Shown here piece after piece: positions 10,914-24,200 of a stretch of 64,000 bases of DNA (positions within the stretch are counted from its first letter, which is position 1; each line of letters opens with the position of its first letter). Source of the stretch: Isoperla grammatica (taxonomy: Eukaryota; Arthropoda; Insecta; Plecoptera; Perlodidae); contig OX246741.1 in assembly GCA_945910005.1 (NCBI GenBank), forward strand, positions 39,357,872 to 39,421,871. The letters are read 5' to 3'. The notes beneath the pieces are model-generated. The model saw only the letters and a list, made by a program, of their open reading frames with translations. It ran no database searches and was not told where the DNA came from. Made by a program: the position numbers and the translations under genes.

Positions 10914-10959
10914 ATTGGCCGAGAGCGGCGCGCGGATCAACTCGCTCATTGGCGGGAAA
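10914..10959. promoter_or_regulatory. Possible NF-Y/E2F promoter module
   Basis: Two inverted CCAAT boxes (ATTGG at 10914-10918 and 10948-10952) have starts 34 bp apart. The second runs directly into GGCGGGAAA (10951-10959), which matches the E2F consensus on the other strand. The segment between is CpG-rich (GCGGCGCGCG) in otherwise AT-rich DNA. Paired CCAAT boxes at about this spacing next to an E2F site are typical of cell-cycle gene promoters in animals. A possible splice donor (GTG/GTGAGA, cut after 11036) lies downstream on the plus strand, which would fit a short first exon. No coding sequence confirms a gene, so this is a suggestion only. Confidence 0.35.
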
Positions 10960-11272
10960 CACATTCGACGAGAAAAAGAAAGAAAGAAAGAATACGATAA
11001 TGCTCACGCCTGGACGTTCAGTGGCTGGTTAATGTGGTGAGAAATGCAAATTTTCTTTTAATATGGTTTTTTTGACGATCTAAATCCAATCCATGTATGG
11101 GCTTAGTACGGGTCGAGTGAGCGACGAGTGGACGGACACTAGCGGGAGTGGAGAGGTTAGTCTATCGACAACCGCGGCCTCCACCGACTGGGTCCGAGCA
11201 ATGCAACATTACGTGCAGATTTCTTATGACGTAAAAACTAATAATTAAAACTAATTGATTTCAATGTTTTGT
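10960..11272. other. CpG-rich sequence between promoter-like block and exon candidate
   Basis: Contains an AGAAA-rich tract at 10970-10990, a possible splice donor at 11036/11037 (plus strand) and a GC-rich patch at 11100-11200. No open frame here has recognisable content. If the candidate exon on the minus strand at 11273-11376 is real, the left part of it (the first few hundred bases) would be that gene's 3' untranslated region. Confidence 0.35.
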
Positions 11273-11376
11273 TTATTCTTCGCCAACACTTAGTAAGTCT
11301 TGTCTTGTACGTTGCCAAGCCAAGATCGCACCAGCTACAACGCCAGCTGCTGCGTGAATGAATGAAGATGGAGTAT
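11273..11376 (-). CDS. Candidate terminal coding exon, unknown protein
   Basis: On the minus strand a pyrimidine-leaning acceptor (TTGTTCCAG) ends at 11377. The open sequence after it gives 33 residues and a TAA stop at 11273-11275. The peptide begins TPSSFIHAAAGVV, continues AGAILAWQ with a small-residue G-V-V-A-G-A hydrophobic stretch like a transmembrane helix, and ends in a charged tail RTRQDLLSVGEE. The stop overlaps an AATAAA. The protein-like segregation of hydrophobic and charged residues is why I list it. I do not recognise the family, and a 33-codon frame can arise by chance. Any upstream exon would lie at higher coordinates, possibly beyond the satellite. Confidence 0.3.
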
Positions 11377-11912
11377 CTGGAACAATTGAGTAACCAAGAT
11401 AACATTATATTAAAACGTAAAATTTAATTTAAAAAATAAATAAGAATAAATGTTTCATGGGAGACATTGTATCATCTAAGGAGTGCCAACTCACAGTACA
11501 TATGGCATGCTAGTATCATACTGACAAAATGAGGGACACCAGATGACATCGAACCCGTGGAAAGTTTACCTCAGTAGCAGGATCATACACACAAATCAAC
11601 AAACTGGTTATATTAGGAAAATATCAAAAGGTAACTTCATAATATATGATATTATAATATCTTAGCTCCTAGAAACTAGATCGCAGAGCTCACGTTAATA
11701 AACGGGGGTCTGGTAAACCAAGGGCCTTTGACCTGCGTTCCAGTTTCAAGCCCTAACTTGGGACTGGATGTCATGTTTCGTGTCGTAATCATGCAACACC
11801 AACTCATCGTCTTGATTGTAATCATTGTTATAGTATGGGACGTATAAAGCACAAGAGTAATTTCTAATTATCAAGAGCAACGGATGAGTGAGCTATCAAT
11901 GTTGCATCCAGG
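11377..11912. other. Unassigned sequence with a possible SINE remnant
   Basis: No gene is seen. Around 11700-11800 the words GTTCCAGTTTCAAGCCC and GGGACTGGATGTCATGTTTC are loosely reminiscent of the B-box and 3' body of tRNA-derived SINEs of insects. The A-box is not clear and no poly-A or simple-repeat tail or target duplication is visible, so the resemblance is weak. Confidence 0.25.
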
Positions 11913-12061
11913 TTATGCATAGTCGTTCTTCACGTGCTCCTCAACTCAACCTTTCCTCAGTCTCGATCAGCAACATTACTATGTGGACTGCTTTGTGATT
12001 GGTGGTTGAGTGAGTCTGAGGAAAAAATGAGTTAAGAAACACGTGAGGAACGATTATGCAT
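11913..12061. mobile_element. MITE-like element with about 50-bp terminal inverted repeats
   Basis: The first 50 bp inside the left end and the last 50 bp at the right end are inverted copies at about 82% identity (41 of 50 by eye). Both arms contain CACGTG and TTTCCTCAG, and a centre of about 45 bp lies between them. The 8-mer TTATGCAT flanks both ends (11913-11920 and 12054-12061) and would be an 8-bp target duplication, as in hAT elements. However ATGCAT is its own reverse complement and may belong to the inverted repeats, which leaves a 2-bp TT duplication as the alternative. No coding capacity; it would depend on a transposase elsewhere. The short open frame at 12043-12264 starts inside it and is not convincing. 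Confidence 0.65.
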
Positions 12062-12282
12062 TTTACCCTTTAGAAGGTTTCCAGGCAGGTCAGGACTTCG
12101 ATTGGTTTCCAAAGGACTTCGATTTGGCCTTTCAACTGTACATTTTTGTTTTGATAAGAATGTTACTGTCACCAATGGCAATAGCAGAATGCAGATATTT
12201 TAAGTTTGACATAGTTCCACTCCCTCGTTATGTGATCACCGCCGACCATAACAAATATGACTAATTTTAAATAGCATAATAT

Positions 12283-15200
12283 GCAAGGAAGCATTATGAT
12301 ATGGTTGCCTGGTTGTCAAGGGGGTAAGGGGGGGTCATATAGCGATGAGAGGAGCAGCAGGGGAGCATCAAACTAAGGCAAGGAAGCAATATGATATGGT
12401 TGCCTGGTTGTCAAGAGGGTAAGGGGTGGTCATATAGCGATGAGAGGAGCAGCAGGGGAGCATCAAACTAAGGCAAGGAAGCAATATGATATGGTTGCCT
12501 GGTTGTCAAGGGGGTAAGGGGTGGTAATATAGCGATGAGAGGAGCAGCAGGGGAGCATCAAACTAAGGCAAGGAAGCAATATGATATGGTTGCCTGGTTG
12601 TCAAGGGGGTAAGGGGGGGTCATATAGCGATGAGAGGAGCAGCAGGGGAGCATCAAACTAAGGCAAGGAAGCAATATGATATGGTTGCCTGGTTGTCAAG
12701 GGGGTAGGGGGTGGTCATATAGCGATGAGAGGAGCAGCAGGGGAGCATCAAACTAAGGCAAGGAAGCAATTTGATATGGTTGCCTGGTTGTCAAGGGGGT
12801 AAGGGGTGGTCATATAGCGATGAGAGGAGCAGCAGGGGAGCATCAAACTAAGGCAAGGAAGCAATATGATATGGTTGCCTGGTTGTCAAGGGGGTAAGGG
12901 GGGGTCATATAGCGATGAGAGGAGCAGCAAGGGAGCATCAAACTAAGGCAAGGAAGCAATATGATATGGTTGCCTGGTTGTCAAGGGGGTAAGGGGTGGT
13001 CATATAGCGATGAGAGGAGCAGCAGGGGAGCATCAAACTAAGGCAAGGAAGCAATATGATATGGTTGCCTGGTTGTCAAGGGGGTAAGGGGTGGTCATAT
13101 AGCGATGAGAGGAGCAGCAGGGGAGCATCAAACTAAGGCAAGGAAGCAATATGATATGGTTGCCTGGTTGTCAAGGGGGTAAGGGGTGGTCATATAGCGA
13201 TGAGAGGAGCAGCAAGGGAGCATCAAACTAAGGCAAGGAAGCAATATGATATGGTTGCCTGGTTGTCAAGGGGGTAAGGGGGGGTCATATAGCGATGAGA
13301 GGAGCAGCAGGGGAGCATCAAACTAAGGCAAGGAAGCAATATGATATGGTTGCCTGGTTGTCAAGGGGGTAAGGGGTGGTCATATAGCGATGAGAGGAGC
13401 AGCAGGGGAGCATCAAACTAAGGCAAGGAAGCAATATGATATGGTTGCCTGGTTGTCAAGGGGGTAAGGGGTGGTCATATAGCGATGAGAGGAGCAGCAA
13501 GGGAGCATCAAACTAAGGCAAGGAAGCAATATGATATGGTTGCCTGGTTGTCAAGGGGGTAAGGGGTGGTCATATAGCGATGAGAGGAGCAGCAAGGGAG
13601 CATCAAACTAAGGCAAGGAAGCAATATGATATGGTTGCCTGGTTGTCAAGGGGGTAAGGGGGGGTCATATAGCGATGAGAGGAGCAGCAGGGGAGCATCA
13701 AACTAAGGCAAGGAAGCAATATGATATGGTTGCCTGGTTGTCAAGGGGGTAAGGGGTGGTCATATAGCGATGAGAGGAGCAGCAGGGGAGCATCAAACTA
13801 AGGCAAGGAAGCAATATGATATGGTTGCCTGGTTGTCAAGGGGGTAAGGGGTGGTCATATAGCGATGAGAGGAGCAGCAGGGGAGCATCACACTAAGGCA
13901 AGGAAGCAATATGATATGGTTGCCTGGTTGTCAAGGGGGTAAGGGGTGGTCATATAGCGATGAGAGGAGCAGCAGGGGAGCATCAAACTAAGGCAAGGAA
14001 GCAATATGATATGGTTGCCTGGTTGTCAAGGGGGTAAGGGGTGGTCATATAGCGATGAGAGGAGCAGCAGGGGAGCATCAAACTAAGGCAAGGAAGCAAT
14101 ATGATATGGTTGCCTGGTTGTCAAGGGGGTAAGGGGGGGTCATATAGCGATGAAAGGAGCAGCAGGGGAGCATCAAACTAAGGCAAGGAAGCAATATGAT
14201 ATGGTTGCCTGGTTGTCAAGGGGGTAAGGGGTGGTCATATAGCGATGAGAGGAGCAGCAGGGGAGCATCACACTAAGGCAAGGAAGCAATATGATATGGT
14301 TGCCTGGTTGTCAAGGGGGTAAGGGGTGGTCATATAGCGATGAGAGGAGCAGCAGGGGAGCATCAAACTAAGGCAAGGAAGCAATATGATATGGTTGCCT
14401 GGTTGTCAAGGGGGTAAGGGGGGGTCATATAGCGATGAGAGGAGCAGCAGGGGAGCATCAAACTAAGGCAAGGAAGCAATATGATATGGTTGCCTGGTTG
14501 TCAAGAGGGTAAGGGGGGGTCATATAGCGATGAGAGGAGCAGCAGGGGAGCATCAAACTAAGGCAAGGAAGCAATATGATATGGTTGCCTGGTTGTCAAG
14601 GGGGTAAGGGGGGGTCATATAGCGATGAGAGGAGCAGCAGGGGAGCATCAAACTAAGGCAAGGAAGCAATATGATATGGTTGCCTGGTTGTCAAGGGGGT
14701 AAGGGGTGGTCATATAGCGATGAGAGGAGCAGCAGGGGAGCATCAAACTAAGGCAAGGAAGCAATATGATATGGTTGCCTGGTTGTCAAGAGGGTAAGGG
14801 GTGGTCATATAGCGATGAGAGGAGCAGCAGGGGAGCATCAAACTAAGGCAAGGAAGCAATATGATATGGTTGCCTGGTTGTCAAGGGGGTAAGGGGGGGG
14901 GTCATATAGCGATGAGAGGAGCAGCAGGGGAGCATCAAACTAAGGCAAGGAAGCAATATGATATGGTTGCCTGGTTGTCAAGGGGGTAAGGGGTGGTCAT
15001 ATAGCGATGAGAGGAGCAGCAGGGGAGCATCAAACTAAGGCAAGGAAGCAATATGATATGGTTGCCTGGTTGTCAAGAGGGTAAGGGGTGGTCATATAGC
15101 GATGAGAGGAGCAGCAGGGGAGCATCAAACTAAGGCAAGGAAGCAATATGATATGGTTGCCTGGTTGTCAAGAGGGTAAGGGGTGGTCATATAGCGATGA

Positions 15201-18200
15201 GAGGAGCAGCAGGGGAGCATCAAACTAAGGCAAGGAAGCAATATGATATGGTTGCCTGGTTGTCAAGGAGGTAAGGGGGGGTCATATAGCGATGAGAGGA
15301 GCAGCAGGGGAGCATCAAACTAAGGCAAGGAAGCAATATGATATGGTTGCCTGGTTGTCAAGGGGGTAAGGGGGGGGTCATATAGCGATGAGAGGAGCAG
15401 CAGGGGAGCATCAAACTAAGGCAAGGAAGCAATATGATATGGTTGCCTGGTTGTCAAGGGGGTAAGGGGTGGTCATATAGCGATGAGAGGAGCAGCAGGG
15501 GAGCATCAAACTAAGGCAAGGAAGCAATATGATATGGTTGCCTGGTTGTCAAGGGGGTAAGGGGGGGTCATATAGCGATGAGAGGAGCAGCAGGGGAGCA
15601 TCACACTAAGGCAAGGAAGCAATATGATATGGTTGCCTGGTTGTCAAGGGGGTAAGGGGTGGTCATATAGCGATGAGAGGAGCAGCAGGGGAGCATCACA
15701 CTAAGGCAAGGAAGCAATATGATATGGTTGCCTGGTTGTCAAGAGGGTAAGGGGTGGTCATATAGCGATGAGAGGAGCAGCAAGGGAGCATCAAACTAAG
15801 GCAAGGAAGCAATATGATATGGTTGCCTGGTTGTCAAGAGGGTAAGGGGGGGTCATATAGCGATGAGAGGAGCAGCAGGGGAGCATCAAACTAAGGCAAG
15901 GAAGCAATATGATATGGTTGCCTGGTTGTCAAGGGGGTAAGGGGGGGTCATATAGCGATGAGAGGAGCAGCAGGGGAGCATCAAACTAAGGCAAGGAAGC
16001 AATATGATATGGTTGCCTGGTTGTCAAGGGGGTAAGGGGGGGTCATATAGCGATGAGAGGAGCAGCAGGGGAGCATCAAACTAAGGCAAGGAAGCAATAT
16101 GATATGGTTGCCTGGTTGTCAAGGGGGTAAGGGGTGGTCATATAGCGATGAGAGGAGCAGCAGGGGAGCATCAAACTAAGGCAAGGAAGCAATATGATAT
16201 GGTTGCCTGGTTGTCAAGGGGGTAAGGGGGGGTCATATAGCGATGAGAGGAGCAGCAGGGGAGCATCAAACTAAGGCAAGGAAGCAATATGATATGGTTG
16301 CCTGGTTGTCAAGGGGGTAAGGGGTGGTCATATAGCGATGAGAGGAGCAGCAGGGGAGCATCAAACTAAGGCAAGGAAGCAATATGATATGGTTGCCTGG
16401 TTGCCAAGGGGGTAAGGGGGGGTGATATAGCGATGAGAGGAGCAGCAGGGGAGCATCAAACTAAGGCAAGGAAGCAATATGATATGGTTGCCTGGTTGTC
16501 AAGGGGGTAAGGGGTGGTCATATAGCGATGAGAGGAGCAGCAGGGGAGCATCAAACTAAGGCAAGGAAGCAATATGATATGGTTGCCTGGTTGTCAAGAG
16601 GGTAAGGGGGGGGGTCATATAGCGATGAGAGGAGCAGCAGGGGAGCATCAAACTAAGGCAAGGAAGCAATATGATATGGTTGCCTGGTTGTCAAGGGGGT
16701 AAGGGGGGGGGTCATATAGCGATGAGAGGAGCAGCAGGGGAGCATCAAACTAAGGCAAGGAAGCAATATGATATGGTTGCCTGGTTGTCAAGGGGGTAAG
16801 GGGGAGTCATATAGCGATGAGAGGAGCAGCAGGGGAGCATCAAACTAAGGCAAGGAAGCAATATGATATGGTTGCCTGGTTGTCAAGAGGGTAAGGGGGG
16901 GTCATATAGCGATGAGAGGAGCAGCAGGGGAGCATCAAACTAAGGCAAGGAAGCAATATGATATGGTTGCCTGGTTGTCAAGGGGGTAAGGGGGGGTCAT
17001 ATAGCGATGAGAGGAGCAGCAGGGGAGCATCAAACTAAGGCGAGGAAGCAATATGATATGGTTGCCTGGTTGTCAAGAGGGTAAGGGGGGGTCATATAGC
17101 GATGAGAGGAGCAGCAGGGGAGCATCAAACTAAGGCAAGGAAGCAATATGATATGGTTGCCTGGTTGTCAAGAGGGTAAGGGGTGGTCATATAGCGATGA
17201 GAGGAGCAGCAGGGGAGCATCAAACTAAGGCAAGGAAGCAATATGATATGGTTGCCTGGTTGTCAAGGGGGTAAGGGGTGGTCATATAGCGATGAGAGGA
17301 GCAGCAGGGGAGCATCAAACTAAGGCAAGGAAGCAATATGATATGGTTGCCTGGTTGCCAAGGGGGTAAGGGGGGGTGATATAGCGATGAGAGGAGCAGC
17401 AGGGGAGCATCAAACTAAGGCAAGGAAGCAATATGATATGGTTGCCTGGTTGTCAAGGGGGTAAGGGGGGGTCATATAGCGATGAGAGGAGCAGCAAGGG
17501 AGCATCAAACTAAGGCAAGGAAGCAATATGATATGGTTGCCTGGTTGTCAAGGGGGTAAGGGGTGGTCATATAGCGATGAGAGGAGCAGCAGGGGAGCAT
17601 CAAACTAAGGCAAGGAAGCAATATGATATGGTTGCCTGGTTGTCAAGGGGGTAAGGGGGGGTCATATAGCGATGAGAGGAGCAGCAGGGGAGCATCAAAC
17701 TAAGGCAAGGAAGCAATATGATATGGTTGCCTGGTTGTCAAGGGGGTAAGGGGGGGTCATATAGCGATGAGAGGAGCAGCAGGGGAGCATCAAACTAAGG
17801 CAAGGAAGCAATATGATATGGTTGCCTGGTTGTCAAGGGGGTAAGGGGTGGTCATATAGCGATGAGAGGAGCAGCAGGGGAGCATCAAACTAAGGCAAGG
17901 AAGCAATATGATATGGTTGCCTGGTTGTCAAGGGGGTAAGGGGGAGTCATATAGCGATGAGAGGAGCAGCAGGGGAGCATCAAACTAAGGCAAGGAAGCA
18001 ATATGATATGGTTGCCTGGTTGTCAAGGGGGTAAGGGGTGGTCATATAGCGATGAGAGGAGCAGCAGGGGAGCATCAAACTAAGGCAAGGAAGCAATATG
18101 ATATGGTTGCCTGGTTGTCAAGGGGGTAAGGGGGGGTCATATAGCGATGAGAGGAGCAGCAGGGGAGCATCAAACTAAGGCAAGAAAGCAATATGATATG

Positions 18201-21200
18201 GTTGCCTGGTTGTCAAGGAGGTAAGGGGTGGTCATATAGCGATGAGAGGAGCAGCAGGGGAGCATCAAACTAAGGCAAGAAAGCAATATGATATGGTTGC
18301 CTGGTTGTCAAGGAGGTAAGGGGGGGTCATATAGCGATGAGAGGAGCAGCAGGGGAGCATCAAACTAAGGCAAGGAAGCAATATGATATGGTTGCCTGGT
18401 TGTCAAGGGGGTAAGGGGGGGTCATATAGCGATGAGAGGAGCAGCAGGGGAGCATCAAACTAAGGCAAGGAAGCAATATGATATGGTTGCCTGGTTGTCA
18501 AGGGGGTAAGGGGGGGTCATATAGCGATGAGAGGAGCAGCAGGGGAGCATCAAACTAAGGCAAGAAAGCAATATGATATGGTTGCCTGGTTGTCAAGGGG
18601 GTAAGGGGGGGTCATATAGCGATGAGAGGAGCAGCAGGGGAGCATCAAACTAAGGCAAGAAAGCAATATGATATGGTTGCCTGGATGTCAAGGGGGTAAG
18701 GGGTGGTCATATAGCGATGAGAGGAGCAGCAGGGGAGCATCAAACTAAGGCAAGAAAGCAATATGATATGGTTGCCTGGTTGTCAAGGAGGTAAGGGGGG
18801 GTCATATAGCGATGAGAGGAGCAGCAGGGGAGCATCAAACTAAGGCAAGAAAGCAATATGATATGGTTGCCTGGTTGTCAAGGGGGTAAGGGGGGGTCAT
18901 ATAGCGATGAGAGGAGCAGCAGGGGAGCATCAAACTAAGGCAAGAAAGCAATATGATATGGTTGCCTGGATGTCAAGGGGGTAAGGGGTGGTCATATAGC
19001 GATGAGAGGAGCAGCAGGGGAGCATCAAACTAAGGCAAGAAAGCAATATGATATGGTTGCCTGGTTGTCAAGGGGGTAAGGGGGGGTCATATAGCGATGA
19101 GAGGAGCAGCAGGGGAGCATCAAACTAAGGCAAGGAAGCAATATGATATGGTTGCCTGGTTGTCAAGGGGGTAAGGGGGGGTCATATAGCGATGAGAGGA
19201 GCAGCAGGGGAGCATCAAACTAAGGCAAGGAAGCAATATGATATGGTTGCCTGGTTGTCAAGGGGGTAAGGGGGGGTCATATAGCGATGAGAGGAGCAGC
19301 AGGGGAGCATCAAACTAAGGCAAGGAAGCAATATGATATGGTTGCCTGGTTGTCAAGGGGGTAAGGGGGGGTCATATAGCGATGAGAGGAGCAGCAGGGG
19401 AGCATCAAACTAAGGCAAGAAAGCAATATGATATGGTTGCCTGGATGTCAAGGGGGTAAGGGGTGGTCATATAGCGATGAGAGGAGCAGCAGGGGAGCAT
19501 CAAACTAAGGCAAGGAAGCAATATGATATGGTTGCCTGGTTGTCAAGGAGGTAAGGGGTGGTCATATAGCGATGAGAGGAGCAGCAGGGGAGCATCAAAC
19601 TAAGGCAAGGAAGCAATATGATATGGTTGCCTGGTTGTCAAGGGGGTAAGGGGGGGTCATATAGCGATGAGAGGAGCAGCAGGGGAGCATCAAACTAAGG
19701 CAAGGAAGCAATATGATATGGTTGCCTGGTTGTCAAGAGGGTAAGGGGGGGTCATATAGCGATGAGAGGAGCAGCAGGGGAGCATCAAACTAAGGCAAGG
19801 AAGCAATATGATATGGTTGCCTGGTTGTCAAGGGGGTAAGGGGTGGTCATATAGCGATGAGAGGAGCAGCAGGGGAGCATCAAACTAAGGCAAGGAAGCA
19901 ATATGATATGATTGCCTGGTTGTCAAGGGGGTAAGGGGTGGTCATATAGCGATGAGAGGAGCAGCAGGGGAGCATCAAACTAAGGCAAGGAAGCAATATG
20001 ATATGGTTGCCTGGTTGTCAAGGGGGTAAGGGGTGGTCATATAGCGATGAGAGGAGCAGCAGGGGAGCATCAAACTAAGGCAAGGAAGCAATATGATATG
20101 ATTGCCTGGTTGTCAAGGGGGTAAGGGGTGGTCATATAGCGATGAGAGGAGCAGCAGGGGAGCATCAAACTAAGGCAAGGAAGCAATATGATATGGTTGC
20201 CTGGTTGTCAAGGGGGTAAGGGGTGGTCATATAGCGATGAGAGGAGCAGCAGGGGAGCATCAAACTAAGGCAAGGAAGCAATATGATATGGTTGCCTGGT
20301 TGTCAAGGGGGTAAGGGGTGGTCATATAGCGATGAGAGGAGCAGCAGGGGAGCATCAAACTAAGGCAAGGAAGCAATATGATATGGTTGCCTGGTTGTCA
20401 AGGGGGTAAGGGGTGGTCATATAGCGATGAGAGGAGCAGCAGGGGAGCATCAAACTAAGGCAAGGAAGCAATATGATATGGTTGCCTGGTTGTCAAGAGG
20501 GTAAGGGGGGGTCATATAGCGATGAGAGGAGCAGCAGGGGAGCATCAAACTAAGGCAAGGAAGCAATATGATATGGTTGCCTGGTTGTCAAGGGGGTAAG
20601 GGGTGGTCATATAGCGATGAGAGGAGCAGCAGGGGAGCATCAAACTAAGGCAAGGAAGCAATATGATATGATTGCCTGGTTGTCAAGGGGGTAAGGGGTG
20701 GTCATATAGCGATGAGAGGAGCAGCAGGGGAGCATCAAACTAAGGCAAGGAAGCAATATGATATGGTTGCCTGGTTGTCAAGGGGGTAAGGGGTGGTCAT
20801 ATAGCGATGAGAGGAGCAGCAGGGGAGCATCAAACTAAGGCAAGGAAGCAATATGATATGGTTGCCTGGTTGTCAAGGGGGTAAGGGGGGGTCATATAGC
20901 GATGAGAGGAGCAGCAGGGGAGCATCAAACTAAGGCAAGGAAGCAATATGATATGGTTGCCTGGTTGTCAAGGGGGTAAGGGGTGGTCATATAGCGATGA
21001 GAGGAGCAGCAGGGGAGCATCAAACTAAGGCAAGGAAGCAATATGATATGGTTGCCTGGTTGTCAAGGGGGTAAGGGGGGGTCATATAGCGATGAGAGGA
21101 GCAGCAGGGGAGCATCAAACTAAGGCAAGGAAGCAATATGATATGGTTGCCTGGTTGTCAAGAGGGTAAGGGGGGGTCATATAGCGATGAGAGGAGCAGC

Positions 21201-24200
21201 AGGGGAGCATCAAACTAAGGCAAGGAAGCAATATGATATGGTTGCCTGGTTGTCAAGGAGGTAAGGGGTGGTCATATAGCGATGAGAGGAGCAGCAGGGG
21301 AGCATCAAACTAAGGCAAGGAAGCAATATGATATGGTTGCCTGGTTGTCAAGAGGGTAAGGGGGGGTCATATAGCGATGAGAGGAGCAGCAGGGGAGCAT
21401 CAAACTAAGGCAAGGAAGCAATATGATATGGTTGCCTGGTTGTCAAGGAGGTAAGGGGTGGTCATATAGCGATGAGAGGAGCAGCAGGGGAGCATCAAAC
21501 TAAGGCAAGGAAGCAATATGATATGGTTGCCTGGTTGTCAAGAGGGTAAGGGGTGGTCATATAGCGATGAGAGGAGCAGCAGGGGAGCATCAAACTAAGG
21601 CAAGGAAGCAATATGATATGGTTGCCTGGTTGGCAAGGAGGTAAGGGGGGGTCATATAGCGATGAGAGGAGCAGCAGGGGAGCATCAAACTAAGGCAAGG
21701 AAGCAATATGATATGGTTGCCTGGTTGTCAAGGGGGTAAGGGGTGGTCATATAGCGATGAGAGGAGCAGCAGGGGAGCATCAAACTAAGGCAAGGAAGCA
21801 ATATGATATGGTTGCCTGGTTGTCAAGGGGGTAAGGGGGGGTCATATAGCGATGAGAGGAGCAGCAGGGGAGCATCAAACTAAGGCAAGGAAGCAATATG
21901 ATATGGTTGCCTGGTTGTCAAGGGGGTAAGGGGGGGTCATATAGCGATGAGAGGAGCAGCAGGGGAGCATCAAACTAAGGCAAGGAAGCAATATGATATG
22001 GTTGCCTGGTTGTCAAGGGGGTAAGGGGGGGTCATATAGCGATGAGAGGAGCAGCAGGGGATTATCAAACTAAGGCAAGGAAGCATTATGATATGGTTGC
22101 CTGGTTGTCAAGAGGGTAAGGGGGGGTGATATAGCGATGAGAGGAGCAGCAGGGGAGCATCAAACTAAGGCAAGGAAGCAATATGATATGGTTGCCTGGT
22201 TGTCAAGGAGGTAAGGGGGGGTCATATAGCGATGAGAGGAGCAGCAGGGGAGCATCAAACTAAGGCAAGGAAGCATTATGATATGGTTGCCTGGTTGTCA
22301 AGGAGGTAAGGGGGGGTCATATAGCGATGAGAGGAGCAGCAGGGGAGCATCAAACTAAGGCAAGGAAGCAATATGATATGGTTGCCTGGTTGTCAAGAGG
22401 GTAAGGGGGGGTCATATAGCGATGAGAGGAGCAGCAGGGGAGCATCAAACTAAGGCAAGGAAGCAATATGATATGGTTGCCTGGTTGTCAAGAAGGTACG
22501 AGGGGGTCATATAGCGATGAGAGGAGCAGCAGGGGAGCATCAAACTAAGGCAAGGAAGCAATATGATATGGTTGCCTGGTTGTCAAGGGGGTAAGGGGGG
22601 GTCATATAGCGATGAGAGGAGCAGCAGGGGAGCATCAAACTAAGGCAAGGAAGCAATATGATATGGTTGCCTGGTTGTCAAGGGGGTAAGGGGGGGTCAT
22701 ATAGCGATGAGAGGAGCAGCAGGGGAGCATCAAACTAAGGCAAGGAAGCAATATGATATGGTTGCCTGGTTGTCAAGGGGGTAAGGGGGGGTCATATAGC
22801 GATGAGAGGAGCAGCAGGGGAGCATCAAACTAAGGCAAGGAAGCAATATGATATGGTTGCCTGGTTGTCAAGGGGGTAAGGGGTGGTCATATAGCGATGA
22901 GAGGAGCAGCAGGGGAGCATCAAACTAAGGCAAGGAAGCAATATGATATGGTTGCCTGGTTGTCAAGGGGGTAAGGGGGGGTCATATAGCGATGAGAGGA
23001 GCAGCAGGGGAGCATCAAACTAAGGCAAGGAAGCAATATGATATGGTTGCCTGGTTGTCAAGGGGGTAAGGGGGGTCATATAGCGATGAGAGGAGCAGCA
23101 GGGGAGCATCAAACTAAGGCAAGGAAGCAATATGATATGGTTGCCTGGTTGTCAAGGGGGTAAGGGGGGGTCATATAGCGATGAGAGGAGCAGCAGGGGA
23201 GCATCAAACTAAGGCAAGGAAGCAATATGATATGGTTGCCTGGTTGTCAAGGGGGTAAGGGGGGGTCATATAGCGATGAGAGGAGCAGCAGGGGAGCATC
23301 AAACTAAGGCAAGGAAGCAATATGATATGGTTGCCTGGTTGTCAAGGGGGTAAGGGGGGGTCATATAGCGATGAGAGGAGCAGCAGGGGAGCATCAAACT
23401 AAGGCAAGGAAGCAATATGATATGGTTGCCTGGTTGTCAAGGGGGTAAGGGGGGTCATATAGCGATGAGAGGAGCAGCAGGGGAGCATCAAACTAAGGCA
23501 AGGAAGCAATATGATATGGTTGCCTGGTTGTCAAGAGGGTAAGGGGGGGTCATATAGCGATGAGAGGAGCAGCAGGGGAGCATCAAACTAAGGCAAGGAA
23601 GCATTATGATATGGTTGCCTGGTTGTCAAGGAGGTAAGGGGGGGTGATATAGCGATGAAAGGAGCAGCAGGGGAGCATCAAACTAAGGCAAGGAAGCAAT
23701 ATGATATGGTTGCCTGGTTGTCAAGGGGGTAAGGGGGGGTGATATAGCGATGAGAGGAGCAGCAGGGGAGCATCAAACTTAAGCAAAGGAAGCAATATGA
23801 TATGGTTGCCTGGTTGTCAAGGGGGTAAGGGGTGGTCATATAGCGATGAGAGGAGCAGCAGGGGAGCATCAAACTAAGGCAAGGAAGCAATATGATATGG
23901 TTGCCTGGTTGTCAAGGGGGTAAGGGGGGGTCATATAGCGATGAGAGGAGCAGCAGGGGAGCATCAAACTAAGGCAAGGAAGCAATATGATATGGTTGCC
24001 TGGTTGTCAAGGGGGTAAGGGGGGGTCATATAGCGATGAGAGGAGCAGCAAGGGAGCATCAAACTAAGGCAAGGAAGCATTATGATATGGTTGCCTGGTT
24101 GTCAAGGGGGTAAGGGGTGGTCATATAGCGATGAGAGGAGCAGCAAGGGAGCATCAAACTAAGGCAAGGAAGCAATATGATATGGTTGCCTGGTTGTCAA

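Noticed and set aside
10630..11032. Overlapping frames on both strands (69 and 113 codons)
   Set aside because: No recognisable domain or motif, overlap on opposite strands, and coincidence with a promoter-like GC-rich block.
12043..12264. 73-codon plus-strand frame
   Set aside because: Begins inside the MITE-like terminal repeat and has no motif; includes a short internal direct repeat (GACTTCGATT). Likely chance.
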